64,000 bases of DNA. Origin: Janthinobacterium violaceinigrum. Its GTDB lineage: Bacteria; Pseudomonadota; Gammaproteobacteria; Burkholderiales; Burkholderiaceae_D. The stretch is from NCBI RefSeq assembly GCF_009208555.1, contig NZ_WFLI01000008.1, positions 124,001 to 188,000 of the forward strand. Reading direction: 5' to 3'. Under the pieces are notes generated by a model. That model ran no database searches and was not told where the DNA came from. It worked only from the letters and a program-made list of their open reading frames with translations. Position 1 is the first letter of the stretch, and every line of letters starts with the position of its first letter. Below are positions 47,104 to 56,176 of this stretch, piece after piece. The position numbers were made by a program, and so were the translations under genes.

Positions 47104-48210
47104 TTAGATGCGCATCGGCATGACGACATACTTGAAGTCGGCGTTGTCAGGGATGGAAATCAGTGCGGACGAGTTCGAATCGCCCAGCGCGATGTTGACG
47201 TATTCGCATTTCAGGTTGTTCAGCACGTCCAGCAGATACGTCACGTTGAAGCCGATGTCGACGGAGTCGCCGCCGTAGTCGATTTCCAGTTCCTCGACAG
47301 CTTCTTCCTGGTCCGCATTGGTCGAGCTGATCTTCATGCTGCCCGGGGTGATGATGCAGCGCACGCCCTTGAACTTGTCGCTGGTCATGATGGCGGCACG
47401 TTGCAGCGAACGCAGCAGCTCATCGCGGCCGATCGTGAAGTCGTTCTTGTAACCTTTAGGAATCACGCGCGTGTAGTCGGGGAACTTGCCTTCCACCAGC
47501 TTCGAGATCAGCTCGATGTCGGCAAAGGTCAGTTTCACCTGGTTGGCGGCGATGTCCAGCTGCACCGGTTCATCGTTCTCTTCCAGCAGGCGCTGCAGTT
47601 CGATGATGGTCTTGCGTGGAATAATCACTTCCTGGCGCGCAAATGTCTGCTCGGTGGCCACCTGGCAAAACGCCAGGCGGTGGCCGTCGGTGGCCACGGC
47701 GATCACATTATTGCCATCCAGAACCAGCAGCAAGCCGTTCAGGTAGTAGCGGATGTCTTGCTGCGCCATCGAGAAATGCACCATGTTGAACAGGTGCTTC
47801 AAGGTTTTCTGGGGCAGGGTGACGGACGCGTTGTAGCTTTCCGCTTGTTGCACGGTTGGAAACTCTTCCGCTGCCAGGGTTTGCAGGGCGAAGCGCGACT
47901 TGCCCGTTTGCACGGTCAGGCGCTTGTTCAGCAGGGTCATCGTGACGTCGCCCGATTCGGGCAGGGCGCGCAGAATGTCCAGCAGCTTGCGCGCGGCCAC
48001 GGTGGTGCCCGTGACGTCTGCGCCGGAGCCGATTTCCGCGTGCGTGGTGATCTGCACTTCGGTGTCGGTCGACAGGAAGGAGACATTTTCACCGTCTTTG
48101 CGGATGAGGATATTGGCCAGAATCGGCATAGTGTGCCGACGCTCGACAATACCGCTCACGATCTGCAGTGGCCGGAGAAGGGTATCTCGGGTGGTTTTGA
48201 CCAATTGCAT
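47104..48210 (-). CDS. dnaN: DNA polymerase III beta clamp
   Basis: A 368-residue sliding clamp made of three similar domains. It begins MQLVKTTRDTLLRPLQIVSG, contains RRHTMPILANILI and ends with KYVVMPMRI, the conserved clamp terminus. The ATG at 48210 has a GAGGAT site and gives the standard length; 16 extra codons upstream in the frame are not used. It follows dnaA on the same strand after 141 bases, the usual dnaA-dnaN order. Confidence 0.97.
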   Translation of the reverse strand: MQLVKTTRDTLLRPLQIVSGIVERRHTMPILANILIRKDGENVSFLSTDTEVQITTHAEIGSGADVTGTTVAARKLLDILRALPESGDVTMTLLNKRLTVQTGKSRFALQTLAAEEFPTVQQAESYNASVTLPQKTLKHLFNMVHFSMAQQDIRYYLNGLLLVLDGNNVIAVATDGHRLAFCQVATEQTFARQEVIIPRKTIIELQRLLEENDEPVQLDIAANQVKLTFADIELISKLVEGKFPDYTRVIPKGYKNDFTIGRDELLRSLQRAAIMTSDKFKGVRCIITPGSMKISSTNADQEEAVEELEIDYGGDSVDIGFNVTYLLDVLNNLKCEYVNIALGDSNSSALISIPDNADFKYVVMPMRI

Positions 48211-48351
48211 ATTTATCCTCAATGTATAGGTATGAAGTTTAACGTAGTAATTTAACAATCATTGCATGGGGAACCCCGGCAGACCAGCTGCGGCGCTCTC
48301 CCAGATAATAAGGGTAAAGCACGTTTTGAGCCAGTCTTGCCCAAGCGGCGC

Positions 48352-49746
48352 TTAACCCTTCAATGTTTGTTCCAGCACATGCAATTCATGGTTGCATTCC
48401 GGGTTCTTGGTGCGGTCCAGCGCGATCTTGCGCACGGCATGCAGCACCGTGGTGTGGTCGCGGCCGCCGAACAGCTCGCCGATTTCCGGCAGGCTCTTCT
48501 GTGTCAATTCCTTGGCCAGGTACATGGCGATCTGGCGCGGCCGGGCGATATTCGCGGGGCGGCGCTTCGAATACATGTCGGCAACCTTGATATTGAAGAA
48601 GTCGGCCACCGTCTTCTGGATGTTTTCCACGGAAATCTGGCGGTTCTGCACCGACAGCAAGTCCTTCAGGGCTTCCTTGACGATATCGATGGTGATGTCT
48701 TTGCCATGGAAACGCGAGTACGCCAGGATCTTGCGCAGTGCGCCTTCCAGCTCGCGCACGTTCGAGCGCAAGTGCTTGGCGACAAAGAACGCCACGTCAT
48801 CCGAGAAAGTCACGCCTTCCTGCTTGGCTTTTTTCAACAGAATGGCCACGCGCATTTCCAGTTCCGGCGGTTCGATGGCCACCGTCAAGCCCGAGTCGAA
48901 GCGCGAAATCAGGCGGTCGTCCATGCCCGTGATTTCCTTCGGATACGTATCCGAGGTGATGATGATTTGTTTCTTAGCGGCAATTAATGCCTCGAACGCA
49001 TAGAAAAACTCTTCCTGCGTGCGGCTCTTGCCGCCAAAGAATTGAATATCATCGATCAACAGCATGTCGAGCGAGTGGTAATAGTGCTTGAAGTCGTCGA
49101 AACCCTTGCGCTGGTAAGCGGTCACTACGTCGCGAACGTACTGTTCTGCGTGAATGTAGCGGATCTTTGCGCCCGGATTGTCGGCCATTACCTGGTTGCC
49201 GATGGCGTGGATCAAGTGGGTCTTGCCCAGACCGACGCCGCCGTAGAAGAACAGCGGGTTGTACGACACGCCCGGGTTGTTCGCCACCTGGATGGCGGCG
49301 GCGCGCGCCAGCTGGTTGGCCTTACCGGTCACGAAACTGTCGAAGGTCAGGTCGGTGTTGATGCGGCTCTGTTCGCGGCGCGGCGCGGCGCCGATGCTCA
49401 GTTCCGGCACGCTGGGCTGCGGCTCCGCGGCGCGCGCGCTGGGCGCGCCGCCATTCGGATCGCTGGCCGGGGTGCTGGCGGCAACGGGTTTCTTCGGCAG
49501 GGCCAGGCGCGGGTCGAGCACGAACTGCACTTCCGTGGGCGCTTCGAAGTACTGAATGGCCAGGGCAGTGATGCGGCTGGCGAACTGGGTCTTGACCCAA
49601 TCGAGCTTGAAGCGATTGGGCGCAGCAATGCGCAGCTTGCCCTCTTCGTAATCGAGAGGGATAAGCGGTTTGATCCACGCACTGAATTGTTGCGGTGTCA
49701 GCTCCAGTTCCAACTGCGCGGAACAGGCCTGCCAGAAATTATCCAT
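48352..49746 (-). CDS. dnaA: Chromosomal replication initiator DnaA
   Basis: A 464-residue initiator. The N-terminal DnaB-interaction domain begins [16 protein letters not shown]; a Pro/Ala-rich linker covers about 85-125. The AAA+ domain has [13 protein letters not shown] (Walker A) and LLIDDIQFF (Walker B). The C-terminal DNA-binding domain carries [14 protein letters not shown] and [13 protein letters not shown], the DnaA signature. The start is 7 bases from a purine-poor leader. It is divergent from rpmH with the origin between. Confidence 0.98.
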   Translation of the reverse strand: MDNFWQACSAQLELELTPQQFSAWIKPLIPLDYEEGKLRIAAPNRFKLDWVKTQFASRITALAIQYFEAPTEVQFVLDPRLALPKKPVAASTPASDPNGGAPSARAAEPQPSVPELSIGAAPRREQSRINTDLTFDSFVTGKANQLARAAAIQVANNPGVSYNPLFFYGGVGLGKTHLIHAIGNQVMADNPGAKIRYIHAEQYVRDVVTAYQRKGFDDFKHYYHSLDMLLIDDIQFFGGKSRTQEEFFYAFEALIAAKKQIIITSDTYPKEITGMDDRLISRFDSGLTVAIEPPELEMRVAILLKKAKQEGVTFSDDVAFFVAKHLRSNVRELEGALRKILAYSRFHGKDITIDIVKEALKDLLSVQNRQISVENIQKTVADFFNIKVADMYSKRRPANIARPRQIAMYLAKELTQKSLPEIGELFGGRDHTTVLHAVRKIALDRTKNPECNHELHVLEQTLKG

Positions 49747-50259
49747 GTATGTCTATGTGAAAAGGTGTGGGAGGGCGTATCGATTCTGCCCTGCGGTCAC
49801 CGTGTTGCAAGGCCGGCGTCGCGCGAGGGCTCGCCACACGTAACGCGCTATTCTACTCCCGACTGCGAAAGTTATCCACAGGCACGGCTGTTATTTTTGT
49901 GTGGCGGGGTGGGGCGCCGTGTGCATAAGAGGCGACTTATCCCCCGGTTATCCCGTGACAGGCAGTGCTGGCGCGGCCTGCGGCGGGGCCTTGCCGGCAG
50001 GCGGAGCCCGGCGCGCAAATTTCTTGGCGATCACGGCAATCCTTGACAAGAGGGGGGCATATGCTGAATAATTCAGGGTTCCCCGCCCGTATTCCGTGTT
50101 TATTCATTTGGAACGACAATATGGACTAAGCGTGGATTAAGCGGGCGATGAGATTGGCCAGCTTGTGCCTTGGCATAAGTGCGCGATTGTCATTGGCACC
50201 AAAAACTGACGGGACGTCAGACCCGATTTTGCATTTTTTTTGTTTTTAGCGAGACCAAC
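49747..50259. other. Likely replication origin (oriC)
   Basis: A 513-base gap between divergent dnaA and rpmH. It holds one perfect DnaA box, TTATCCACA at 49872-49880, weaker ones at 49937 (TTATCCCCC) and 49948 (TTATCCCGT), and a T-rich run at 50234-50248 that could be the unwinding element. A short inverted repeat CTGAC-GGGAC-GTCAG lies at 50206-50220 before rpmH. Location is the usual one for this group; box density is low. The gap must also carry dnaA and rpmH promoters, which I cannot place with confidence. Confidence 0.7.
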
Positions 50260-50394
50260 ATGAAACGTACTTACCAACCTTCCGTCGTTCGCCGCAAGCG
50301 TACGCACGGCTTCCGCGCTCGTATGGCTACCCGTGGTGGCCGTGATGTGCTCAACGCACGTCGCGCAAAGGGCCGCAAACGTCTGGCCGTCTAG
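50260..50394 (+). CDS. rpmH: Ribosomal protein bL34
   Basis: A 44-residue, very basic ribosomal protein: [18 protein letters not shown] at the start and [11 protein letters not shown] at the end, essentially the textbook bL34. First gene of the rpmH-rnpA-yidD-yidC-mnmE series next to the origin. Confidence 0.99.
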   Translation: MKRTYQPSVVRRKRTHGFRARMATRGGRDVLNARRAKGRKRLAV

Positions 50395-50396
50395 GC

Positions 50397-50855
50397 TTGT
50401 CGTTGACAGCTGATCGCGTGGCTAGCTGTACTCCAGTCGGCAATCAACGCGAAGGTTCACACGACTTCGCGCGCGTTCGGCGTATCGTTAAAACGGATGA
50501 ATTTTCATCCGTTTTTCGTTTGCGCCCTTCGCAAAAAACAGCGCATTTTGTGCTGTACACCCGACACAATCAATTGCCGCATGCGCGGCTGGGCGTCGTT
50601 GTGGCCAAGCGTTTCGCGCCGCGCGCGGCGACCCGCAACACGATCAAGCGCGTGACGCGCGAGCTGTTTCGCAACAGCGCGATGCCGCCGGTCGACTGCG
50701 TGGTGCGTTTGTCGCGCGCCGTCAACAGCAAGGATGGCCCGGCCACCACGACCCGGCTCAAAGCCGAGCTGCGTGAAGAATTGAGCCGCCTGTTCGCGGC
50801 GCAAATCGCCGCCCAGGCCCGTTCTGTTGCTGCGCCACCACCGTCCGCGCCATGA
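50397..50855 (+). CDS. rnpA: Ribonuclease P protein component
   Basis: A 152-residue basic protein that binds the RNase P RNA and assists tRNA 5' maturation. Key parts are [16 protein letters not shown] and the RNR motif segment [14 protein letters not shown]. The true start is uncertain: the frame opens with TTG at 50397, 2 bases after the rpmH stop, and there is no ATG before the conserved core; GTG at 50418 is possible. It ends ATGA-overlapped with yidD. The C-terminal 25 residues are Ala/Pro-rich. Confidence 0.93.
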   Translation: MSLTADRVASCTPVGNQREGSHDFARVRRIVKTDEFSSVFRLRPSQKTAHFVLYTRHNQLPHARLGVVVAKRFAPRAATRNTIKRVTRELFRNSAMPPVDCVVRLSRAVNSKDGPATTTRLKAELREELSRLFAAQIAAQARSVAAPPPSAP

Positions 50856-51112
50856 AAACCCTGCTGCTGTTCCTGCTGCGTGCTTATCAGTTGCTGATCA
50901 GCCCCATGCTGGGACAGAATTGCCGTTTCTATCCGAGTTGTTCGCATTACGCGATGGAAGCGCTGCGCGTGCACGGTACTGCCAAGGGCAGCCTGCTGGC
51001 TGCCAAGCGCCTGTGCCGTTGCCACCCCTGGAATGAAGGGGGCGTCGACCCGGTGCCGCCGGCCGACGCTAAACAATCTTCAACGACCGCTTGCGGTTGC
51101 AACCACTCCTGA
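50852..51112 (+). CDS. yidD: Membrane protein insertion efficiency factor YidD
   Basis: An 86-residue peripheral inner-membrane protein. The signature is intact: [26 protein letters not shown] then CRCHPW. The three-cysteine pattern is typical. Start overlaps the rnpA stop (ATGA). It is linked to YidC-dependent membrane insertion, and yidC follows after 11 bases. Confidence 0.96.
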   Translation: MKTLLLFLLRAYQLLISPMLGQNCRFYPSCSHYAMEALRVHGTAKGSLLAAKRLCRCHPWNEGGVDPVPPADAKQSSTTACGCNHS

Positions 51113-51123
51113 CAAATACCCTA

Positions 51124-52854
51124 ATGGATATCAATAAACGTACCATCCTGTGGATCGTGTTTTCCGTCTCGCTGGTAATTCTCTGGAACGAATGGATGAT
51201 CTCGAACGGCAAGCCGTCGATGTTCTCCGCGAACACGGAACAAACCGCCAAGGCGCCTGCGACCCCTGCCAAGACGGCCGCTGTGTCGGCTGCGGCAGGC
51301 GTGCCTGCCCTGCCGGGTGAGGCTGTCGATCCCGCCGCGTTCAAGCGCGAAGTGATTACCATCACCACCGACGTCATCAAGGTCGACATCGACACCCTGG
51401 GCGGCCAGGTCAAGCGTCTGGAATTGCTGAAATTCAAGGGCGCGGGCAATCCGGGCTGGTTTGGCGGCTGCTTCGGCCTGTTCAAATGGTGCCAGCCTGA
51501 CGACGGCAAGCAAAACGAAGTGCTGTTCGACGAAGGCGCAAACCATACCTACCTGGCGCAATCGGGCCTGGTCGGCGGTCCCTTCCCTACGCACGCGAGC
51601 GGTTTCACCGTGCAGCCGGGCGTACGCACCCTGGCCGATGGCAAGCAGATTCAACTGGTGATGGAAGCCGTCGAAGGCGGCGTCAAGCTGACCAAGACGT
51701 TTACCTTCAAGCGCGGCGACTACGTCATCGACGTGCGCCACGACGTGGCCAACGTGGGCGCTGCGCCCGTCACGCCGCAGCTGTATCTGCAACTGACGCA
51801 TGACGGCAACAAGCCCGTCGGCGACTCGTTCTTCAACAGTAGCTTCACGGGCCCGACCCTGTACACGCCGCAAGACAAGTACCAGAAGCTGACGTTCGAG
51901 AAAATCGAAAAAGCAGCCGTGGAAGACGAGAAGAAGGGCAACGACAACGCCATGAAGGCGCTGCACCCGGCCACGGCAAATGGCGGCTGGTTTGCGATTT
52001 CGCAACACTTCTTCGTGTCGGCCTTCGTTCCGCCTGAAAACGCCAAGCGCGACATCTTCACGAAGAAGGTCGGCACCAACCTGTACGCCATCGGCAACGT
52101 GCTGCCTCTGCCTACCCTGGCGCCGGGCGCTTCGGCCAGCATGGACAGCAAGCTGTACTCGGGTCCGCAAATCGCCCACTTGCTGGAAAACGTCTCGCCT
52201 GGCCTGGAACTGGTCAAGGATTACGGCTGGCTGACCATCATCGCCAAGCCGATGTTCTGGGTCATGGAACAGATCCACAGCGTGCTGGGCAACTGGGGCT
52301 GGACCATCATCGCCTTCACGATCCTGATCAAGCTGCTGTTCTTCCCGCTGTCGGCCGCCGGCTACCGCAGCATGGCCAAGATGAAACTGGTCACGCCGAA
52401 GATGCAAGCGATCCGCGAACGCTTCAAGGGCGATCCGCAAAAGATGAACCAGGCCACGATGGAGCTGTACAAGACGGAAAAAATCAATCCGCTGGGTGGC
52501 TGCCTGCCGATCCTGATCCAGATGCCCGTGTTTATCGCGCTGTACTGGGTCTTGAACGCGTCCGTGGAAATCCGCGGTGCGCCATGGATCGGCTGGATCA
52601 CGGACCTGGCCCAGCATGACCCATGGTGCATCCTGCCCGTGCTGTACGCGATCTCGATGTTCATCACCACCAAGCTGAACCCGGCGCCGGCCGATCCGAT
52701 GCAAGCGAAGATGATGCTGTTCATGCCACTGGCATTCTCGGTGATGTTCTTCTTCTTCCCGTCGGGCTTGGTACTCTACTGGGTCGTCAACAACGTCCTG
52801 TCGATCGGCCAGCAATGGGTGATCACCAAGAAATACGCGCCAGCCGTCAAGTAA
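51124..52854 (+). CDS. yidC: Membrane protein insertase YidC
   Basis: A 576-residue insertase. It has an N-terminal signal-anchor (RTILWIVFSVSLVILWNEWM), a large periplasmic beta-sandwich domain (about 60-370), then five membrane helices including the QIPVFIALYWVL-type segment (seen as ILIQMPVFIALYWVL) and the final helix MFFFFPSGLVLYWVVNN. The hydrophilic-groove Arg sits in LFFPLSAAGYRSMAKM. The ATG at 51124 is chosen for MDINKRT, the common start. Ends in tandem hairpins. Confidence 0.97.
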   Translation: MDINKRTILWIVFSVSLVILWNEWMISNGKPSMFSANTEQTAKAPATPAKTAAVSAAAGVPALPGEAVDPAAFKREVITITTDVIKVDIDTLGGQVKRLELLKFKGAGNPGWFGGCFGLFKWCQPDDGKQNEVLFDEGANHTYLAQSGLVGGPFPTHASGFTVQPGVRTLADGKQIQLVMEAVEGGVKLTKTFTFKRGDYVIDVRHDVANVGAAPVTPQLYLQLTHDGNKPVGDSFFNSSFTGPTLYTPQDKYQKLTFEKIEKAAVEDEKKGNDNAMKALHPATANGGWFAISQHFFVSAFVPPENAKRDIFTKKVGTNLYAIGNVLPLPTLAPGASASMDSKLYSGPQIAHLLENVSPGLELVKDYGWLTIIAKPMFWVMEQIHSVLGNWGWTIIAFTILIKLLFFPLSAAGYRSMAKMKLVTPKMQAIRERFKGDPQKMNQATMELYKTEKINPLGGCLPILIQMPVFIALYWVLNASVEIRGAPWIGWITDLAQHDPWCILPVLYAISMFITTKLNPAPADPMQAKMMLFMPLAFSVMFFFFPSGLVLYWVVNNVLSIGQQWVITKKYAPAVK

Positions 52855-52872
52855 GTCCGGCCAGCGACCAGA

Positions 52873-52899
52873 AAGCCCGCCTCGCGCGGGCTTTTTTTT
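52873..52899 (+). terminator. yidC terminator
   Basis: A 7-bp stem AGCCCGC/GCGGGCT (52874-52880 with 52886-52892) followed by a T8 run. Its T-run is also the left arm of the next hairpin. Confidence 0.92.
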
Positions 52900-52932
52900 G
52901 ACATCGTACCCAATGGGCACGATGTCAAAAAA
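52894..52932. terminator. Second, bidirectional hairpin after yidC
   Basis: An 18-bp imperfect palindrome with one mismatch: TTTTTTGACATCGTACCC (52894-52911) and GGGCACGATGTCAAAAAA (52915-52932), loop AAT. The A/T flanks make it terminator-like on both strands. It overlaps the T-run of the preceding terminator, so the two cannot form fully together. Confidence 0.75.
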
Positions 52933-53037
52933 GTGGGTTTTGCCGGTTTTCCACATACCTCCCCTTCATGTGCACCCGGTCTGTCGCTGAAAATACCGTG
53001 GCTCCTGCAGCCTTCCCGAATACACTACAATTAGCCC

Positions 53038-54417
53038 ATGAAACTCGACTCTTCCCCTATCGCCGCCATCGCCACCGCTCCCGGGCGCGGCGGCATCGGC
53101 GTGGTACGCGCCTCCGGCAAAAATCTCGCTCCCCTGATGACGGCCCTGTTCGGCGCGCAGCAGCTGAAACCGCGCCACGCCACCTACCTGCCGTTTACGG
53201 ACGGCGACGGCGCCATCATCGACCAGGGCATTGCCCTGCATTTCAAGGGCCCCCATTCGTACACGGGCGAAGACGTGCTGGAATTGCAGGGCCACGGCGG
53301 CCCCGTGGTGCTGCAGCTGCTGCTGGCGCGCGTGCTGGAAGCGGGCCGGGACAGCGGCTTGCGCCTGGCCGAACCGGGCGAATTCACGCGCCGCGCCTTC
53401 CTCAATGACAAGCTGGACCTGGCGCAGGCGGAAGCCGTGGCCGACCTGATCGACGCTTCCACGGAAGCGGCCGCCAAGTCCGCCTCGCAATCGCTGTCGG
53501 GCGCGTTCTCGAACACCATCCACGCGCTGGTGGAGCAGGTGACGGGCTTGCGCATGCTGGTCGAGGCGACCCTGGACTTCCCGGAAGAAGAGATCGACTT
53601 CCTGGAAAAATCAAATGCGCGCGGCCAGCTGAAAGCCGTCATCGAAGCCCTGAACAAAGTGTTTGCGCAGGCGGCGCAGGGCGCGCTGCTGCGCGAAGGT
53701 CTCAATGTCGTGCTGGCGGGCCAGCCGAACGTGGGCAAATCGTCGCTGCTGAACGCGCTGGCGGGCGCCGACGTGGCCATCGTCACGCCGATTGCCGGCA
53801 CCACGCGCGACAAGGTCAGCGAAACCATCCAGATCGAGGGCATTCCGCTCAACATCATCGACACGGCCGGCATCCGCAGCGCGGGCGAGACCATCGACGC
53901 CGTCGAGCGCATCGGCATCGAGCGCACCTGGGGCGAAATCGGCAAGGCCGACGTCATCCTGCACCTGCTCGATGCCGACCACGGCCCCACCCTGGCCGAC
54001 GAAACCATCGTTGCCGCCTTCCCCGAAGGCGTGCCCGTGGTGCGCGTGTGGAACAAGATCGACCTCTCGGGCCACAAGCCCAGCGTCGACAGCTTGCCGG
54101 ACGCCACGCACGTCTACCTGTCGGCGCACGAGCACGTCGGCATCGATTTGCTGCGCGCCGAGCTGCTGCGCATCGCCGGCTGGCAACAGACGGGCGAGTC
54201 GCTGTTCCTCGCGCGCGAACGCCATTTGATCGCGCTCAAGTCGGCCGGCAAGCATTTGAATATCGCGGCCGCGCACGCGGCGCAGGACGACCAGTCGCTG
54301 GACCTGTTCGCGGAAGAGCTGCGCCTGGCGCAGGTGCAGCTGTCGAGCATCACGGGCGAGTTTTCGCCCGACGATCTGCTGGGCGTGATCTTCAGCCGTT
54401 TCTGTATCGGCAAGTAA
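53038..54417 (+). CDS. mnmE: tRNA modification GTPase MnmE
   Basis: A 459-residue GTPase that, with MnmG, makes 5-carboxymethylaminomethyl-uridine at tRNA wobble positions. It has an N-terminal folate-binding domain ([37 protein letters not shown]), a G domain with G1 [12 protein letters not shown], the TTRD switch region, G3 DTAGIR and G4 NKID, and the C-terminal FCIGK motif. The ATG at 53038 starts [13 protein letters not shown]. It is the last gene of the origin-proximal series and has its own upstream gap of 183 bases with a terminator before it. Confidence 0.98.
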   Translation: MKLDSSPIAAIATAPGRGGIGVVRASGKNLAPLMTALFGAQQLKPRHATYLPFTDGDGAIIDQGIALHFKGPHSYTGEDVLELQGHGGPVVLQLLLARVLEAGRDSGLRLAEPGEFTRRAFLNDKLDLAQAEAVADLIDASTEAAAKSASQSLSGAFSNTIHALVEQVTGLRMLVEATLDFPEEEIDFLEKSNARGQLKAVIEALNKVFAQAAQGALLREGLNVVLAGQPNVGKSSLLNALAGADVAIVTPIAGTTRDKVSETIQIEGIPLNIIDTAGIRSAGETIDAVERIGIERTWGEIGKADVILHLLDADHGPTLADETIVAAFPEGVPVVRVWNKIDLSGHKPSVDSLPDATHVYLSAHEHVGIDLLRAELLRIAGWQQTGESLFLARERHLIALKSAGKHLNIAAAHAAQDDQSLDLFAEELRLAQVQLSSITGEFSPDDLLGVIFSRFCIGK

Positions 54418-54474
54418 GCGCACTATCAGACTTTCCGGTGGCCAGTCCTGGCCGCTCTTTCTGCTCTTTCCAGC

Positions 54475-54508
54475 ACGGCTGGCCTGTCCGGGCCAGCCGT
54501 TTCCTTTC
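54475..54508 (+). terminator. Likely mnmE terminator
   Basis: A perfect 10-bp stem ACGGCTGGCC/GGCCAGCCGT (54475-54484 with 54491-54500) and an interrupted pyrimidine tail TTTCCTTTC. Confidence 0.65.
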
Positions 54509-54649
54509 TGCTCCCAGCCTTGCCGGCATCTGCCGGCACGCCATGTTCACTGTCGTTGCACGATTCGCGCAGCCTCGGCCGTTTGCGGCCGGCCGCTTGC
54601 GCGCCGTCGCCTCACCGTTTCCTGCACCGGCCCGCTGCTCAAGATCTTG

Positions 54650-54725
54650 AGCGGAATTTTAAAAAATTCAAATCTTTTTGAGTCCGAATTACGTTTTTAA
54701 TTTTTTAAAAAATATTTAAAATCAA
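54650..54725. promoter_or_regulatory. AT-rich block before ECF sigma gene
   Basis: About 75 bases of nearly pure A/T with T- and A-runs, in an otherwise GC-rich gap, just upstream of a sigma-54 promoter match. The position fits a DNA-bending (IHF-type) segment between activator site and promoter; this is inference. Confidence 0.4.
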
Positions 54726-54748
54726 TGGCTTAGATGTGTTTCCGCGAT

Positions 54749-54764
54749 TGGCATGCGAATTGCC
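54749..54764 (+). promoter_or_regulatory. Sigma-54 promoter for ECF sigma gene
   Basis: TGGCATGCGAATTGCC matches TGGCACG-N4-TTGCW at all but two positions, with GG and GC at exact spacing. The predicted transcript start is near 54775, which rules out the frame's start at 54753 and makes 54783 nearly leaderless. Confidence 0.82.
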
Positions 54765-54815
54765 ATAGAGAAGAGGTCACCGATGGACCTTTCTCTTTTA
54801 ATCGTGGAGTCTTGC

Positions 54816-55355
54816 ATGCATATCTCGAACGCGGAATTATCGACAGTCACTGAAACCCTGCAATTGCACGAGCTGGAGCAATTGGTGCGAACCCAGGGCC
54901 GGCGCCTGCACAATTTTGTCCGGCGCCGCATCGGCAATGCGGAGGATGTCGACGATATCACGCAGGAGACCTTGCTGGAAGCCATGCGCTGCCGCGATAA
55001 ATTCCAGCATCAGTCGCGCCCCGAGACCTGGCTGTTCGGCATCGCCTTGAACCTGATCCGCAACCACTACCGGCGCAGCCGCGTGCGCGACATCTTCGAC
55101 GACGTGGAGGCTGGCGAACTGGTCGATGAAGCGGGACGCGGCCCGGCCGAACTGGTTGAGTCGCACCAGATCATGCAGCGGGTCTCCGCCGTGTTCGAGC
55201 GCCTGTCCGAGGAAACGCGCGCAGTCATCCATCTGATTTTCAATGAACAGCTGTCGTATGCCGAAGCCGCCAATGAGCTCGACATTCCGATCGGCACCGT
55301 TCGTTCGCGCATTTCGCGAGCCCGCGCCCAGCTCAAGCAGGAGAGTCTGGACTGA
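54816..55355 (+). CDS. ECF-type RNA polymerase sigma factor
   Basis: A 179-residue sigma-70 family factor with regions 2 and 4 only. Region 2 is visible as NAEDVDDITQETLLEAM and RPETWLFGIALNLIRNHYR; region 4 as VFERLSEETRAVIHLIF, SYAEAANELDIPIGTVRSRISRAR. The ATG at 54816 has GGAG 6 bases upstream and an adequate leader after the sigma-54 promoter; in-frame ATG at 54783 is possible. No anti-sigma gene is adjacent. Its place before the CesT-like chaperone and pilus cluster suggests it is a second-tier regulator there, resembling HrpL logic in type III systems, but targets are unknown. Confidence 0.88.
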   Translation: MHISNAELSTVTETLQLHELEQLVRTQGRRLHNFVRRRIGNAEDVDDITQETLLEAMRCRDKFQHQSRPETWLFGIALNLIRNHYRRSRVRDIFDDVEAGELVDEAGRGPAELVESHQIMQRVSAVFERLSEETRAVIHLIFNEQLSYAEAANELDIPIGTVRSRISRARAQLKQESLD

Positions 55356-55577
55356 TACCGCAGCCCTGGCCGCCACGGATGCGGTTCCAGGCAAAAGCTT
55401 GCCGCGTTCATTCTTCCTGTTATCCTGCCGCTGCCTTCCGCCGTTGCGCCTGGGCTGGCAGCACTGCACGGCGGCACCGCACCATATCGTTCATGGTTGC
55501 AATGCGGCCAGGCAGAGATGGTTGCTGTAACGCAAGATATTGCTGAAAAAACAGGGATTTGGCAGCGCCTGCGTGGC

Positions 55578-55593
55578 TGGCATGAAGCCTGCT
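55578..55593 (+). promoter_or_regulatory. Probable sigma-54 promoter for CesT-like gene
   Basis: TGGCATGAAGCCTGCT keeps GG and GC at the right spacing and has 14 of 16 consensus positions (CTGC for TTGC). It lies 75 bases before the chaperone ATG. The rest of the 55356-55668 gap shows nothing else I can name. Confidence 0.6.
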
Positions 55594-55668
55594 ATAGCCA
55601 TGCAGTCGGCATGCATGCCGTCGCCTCTCCCACTCACGGGCCACCTAGAAAGGACTGAACACGCAACC

Positions 55669-56163
55669 ATGTCGACCCACCACTACCAAGTATTAATTGA
55701 CGAAGTGTGCCGCTTTCACGGCATCGTTCCCACGGGCGATCTCGCGCATGGTGCGCATATCGTGGTTGCCGGGGTCGCGCTGACCTTGCTGCCCAGCGAA
55801 GATGCCCACAGCCTGATGCTGTTCTGCGATTTCGGTGAACCGCCATGGCAGTGGCGCGCGGAGGTGCTGCAGCGCGTACTGGAGAGCAATTTGTTCATGT
55901 TCTCTGCCGATAGTCCGCACTTTTCAATGGACCATGAAAGCGGCAGGGTGATGCTGCTCGAGCGGCTGGTGGCATCGCATATCAATGCCGATGGCCTGCT
56001 GGCCAAGCTCGAACGTTATGCGCAGCATGCGCTGCGCTGGCAGAACAGCTTCCTGCAGCTCGATGCGGACGCGGGCTCCATCGCCAGGCTGAATGAAGGC
56101 CTGGCCAGCCTGACCTTGCCAGTACCTGCCAGCCACTACACTTCCGGTCCGGACAAGCACTGA
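55669..56163 (+). CDS. CesT/Tir-type secretion chaperone-like protein
   Basis: A 164-residue acidic protein. The pattern VLIDEVCRFHGI, then IVVAGVALTLLPSED, LMLFCDFGEPP, VLQRVLESNLFMFSADSPHFSMDHESGRVMLL is that of CesT-family class I type III secretion chaperones: helix, three beta strands, helix, and the ESNLF/DPESGRVVL-like ending. No type III secretion apparatus gene is in the window. The ATG at 55669 has a distant AAGGA. The frame upstream to 55540 is not chaperone-like. A client protein is not adjacent. Confidence 0.75.
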   Translation: MSTHHYQVLIDEVCRFHGIVPTGDLAHGAHIVVAGVALTLLPSEDAHSLMLFCDFGEPPWQWRAEVLQRVLESNLFMFSADSPHFSMDHESGRVMLLERLVASHINADGLLAKLERYAQHALRWQNSFLQLDADAGSIARLNEGLASLTLPVPASHYTSGPDKH

Positions 56164-56176
56164 GAATTACCGATGC

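Noticed and set aside
54650..54725. DNA-unwinding element of a second origin
   Set aside because: There are no DnaA boxes around it and it sits directly upstream of a sigma-54 promoter, which explains it better.
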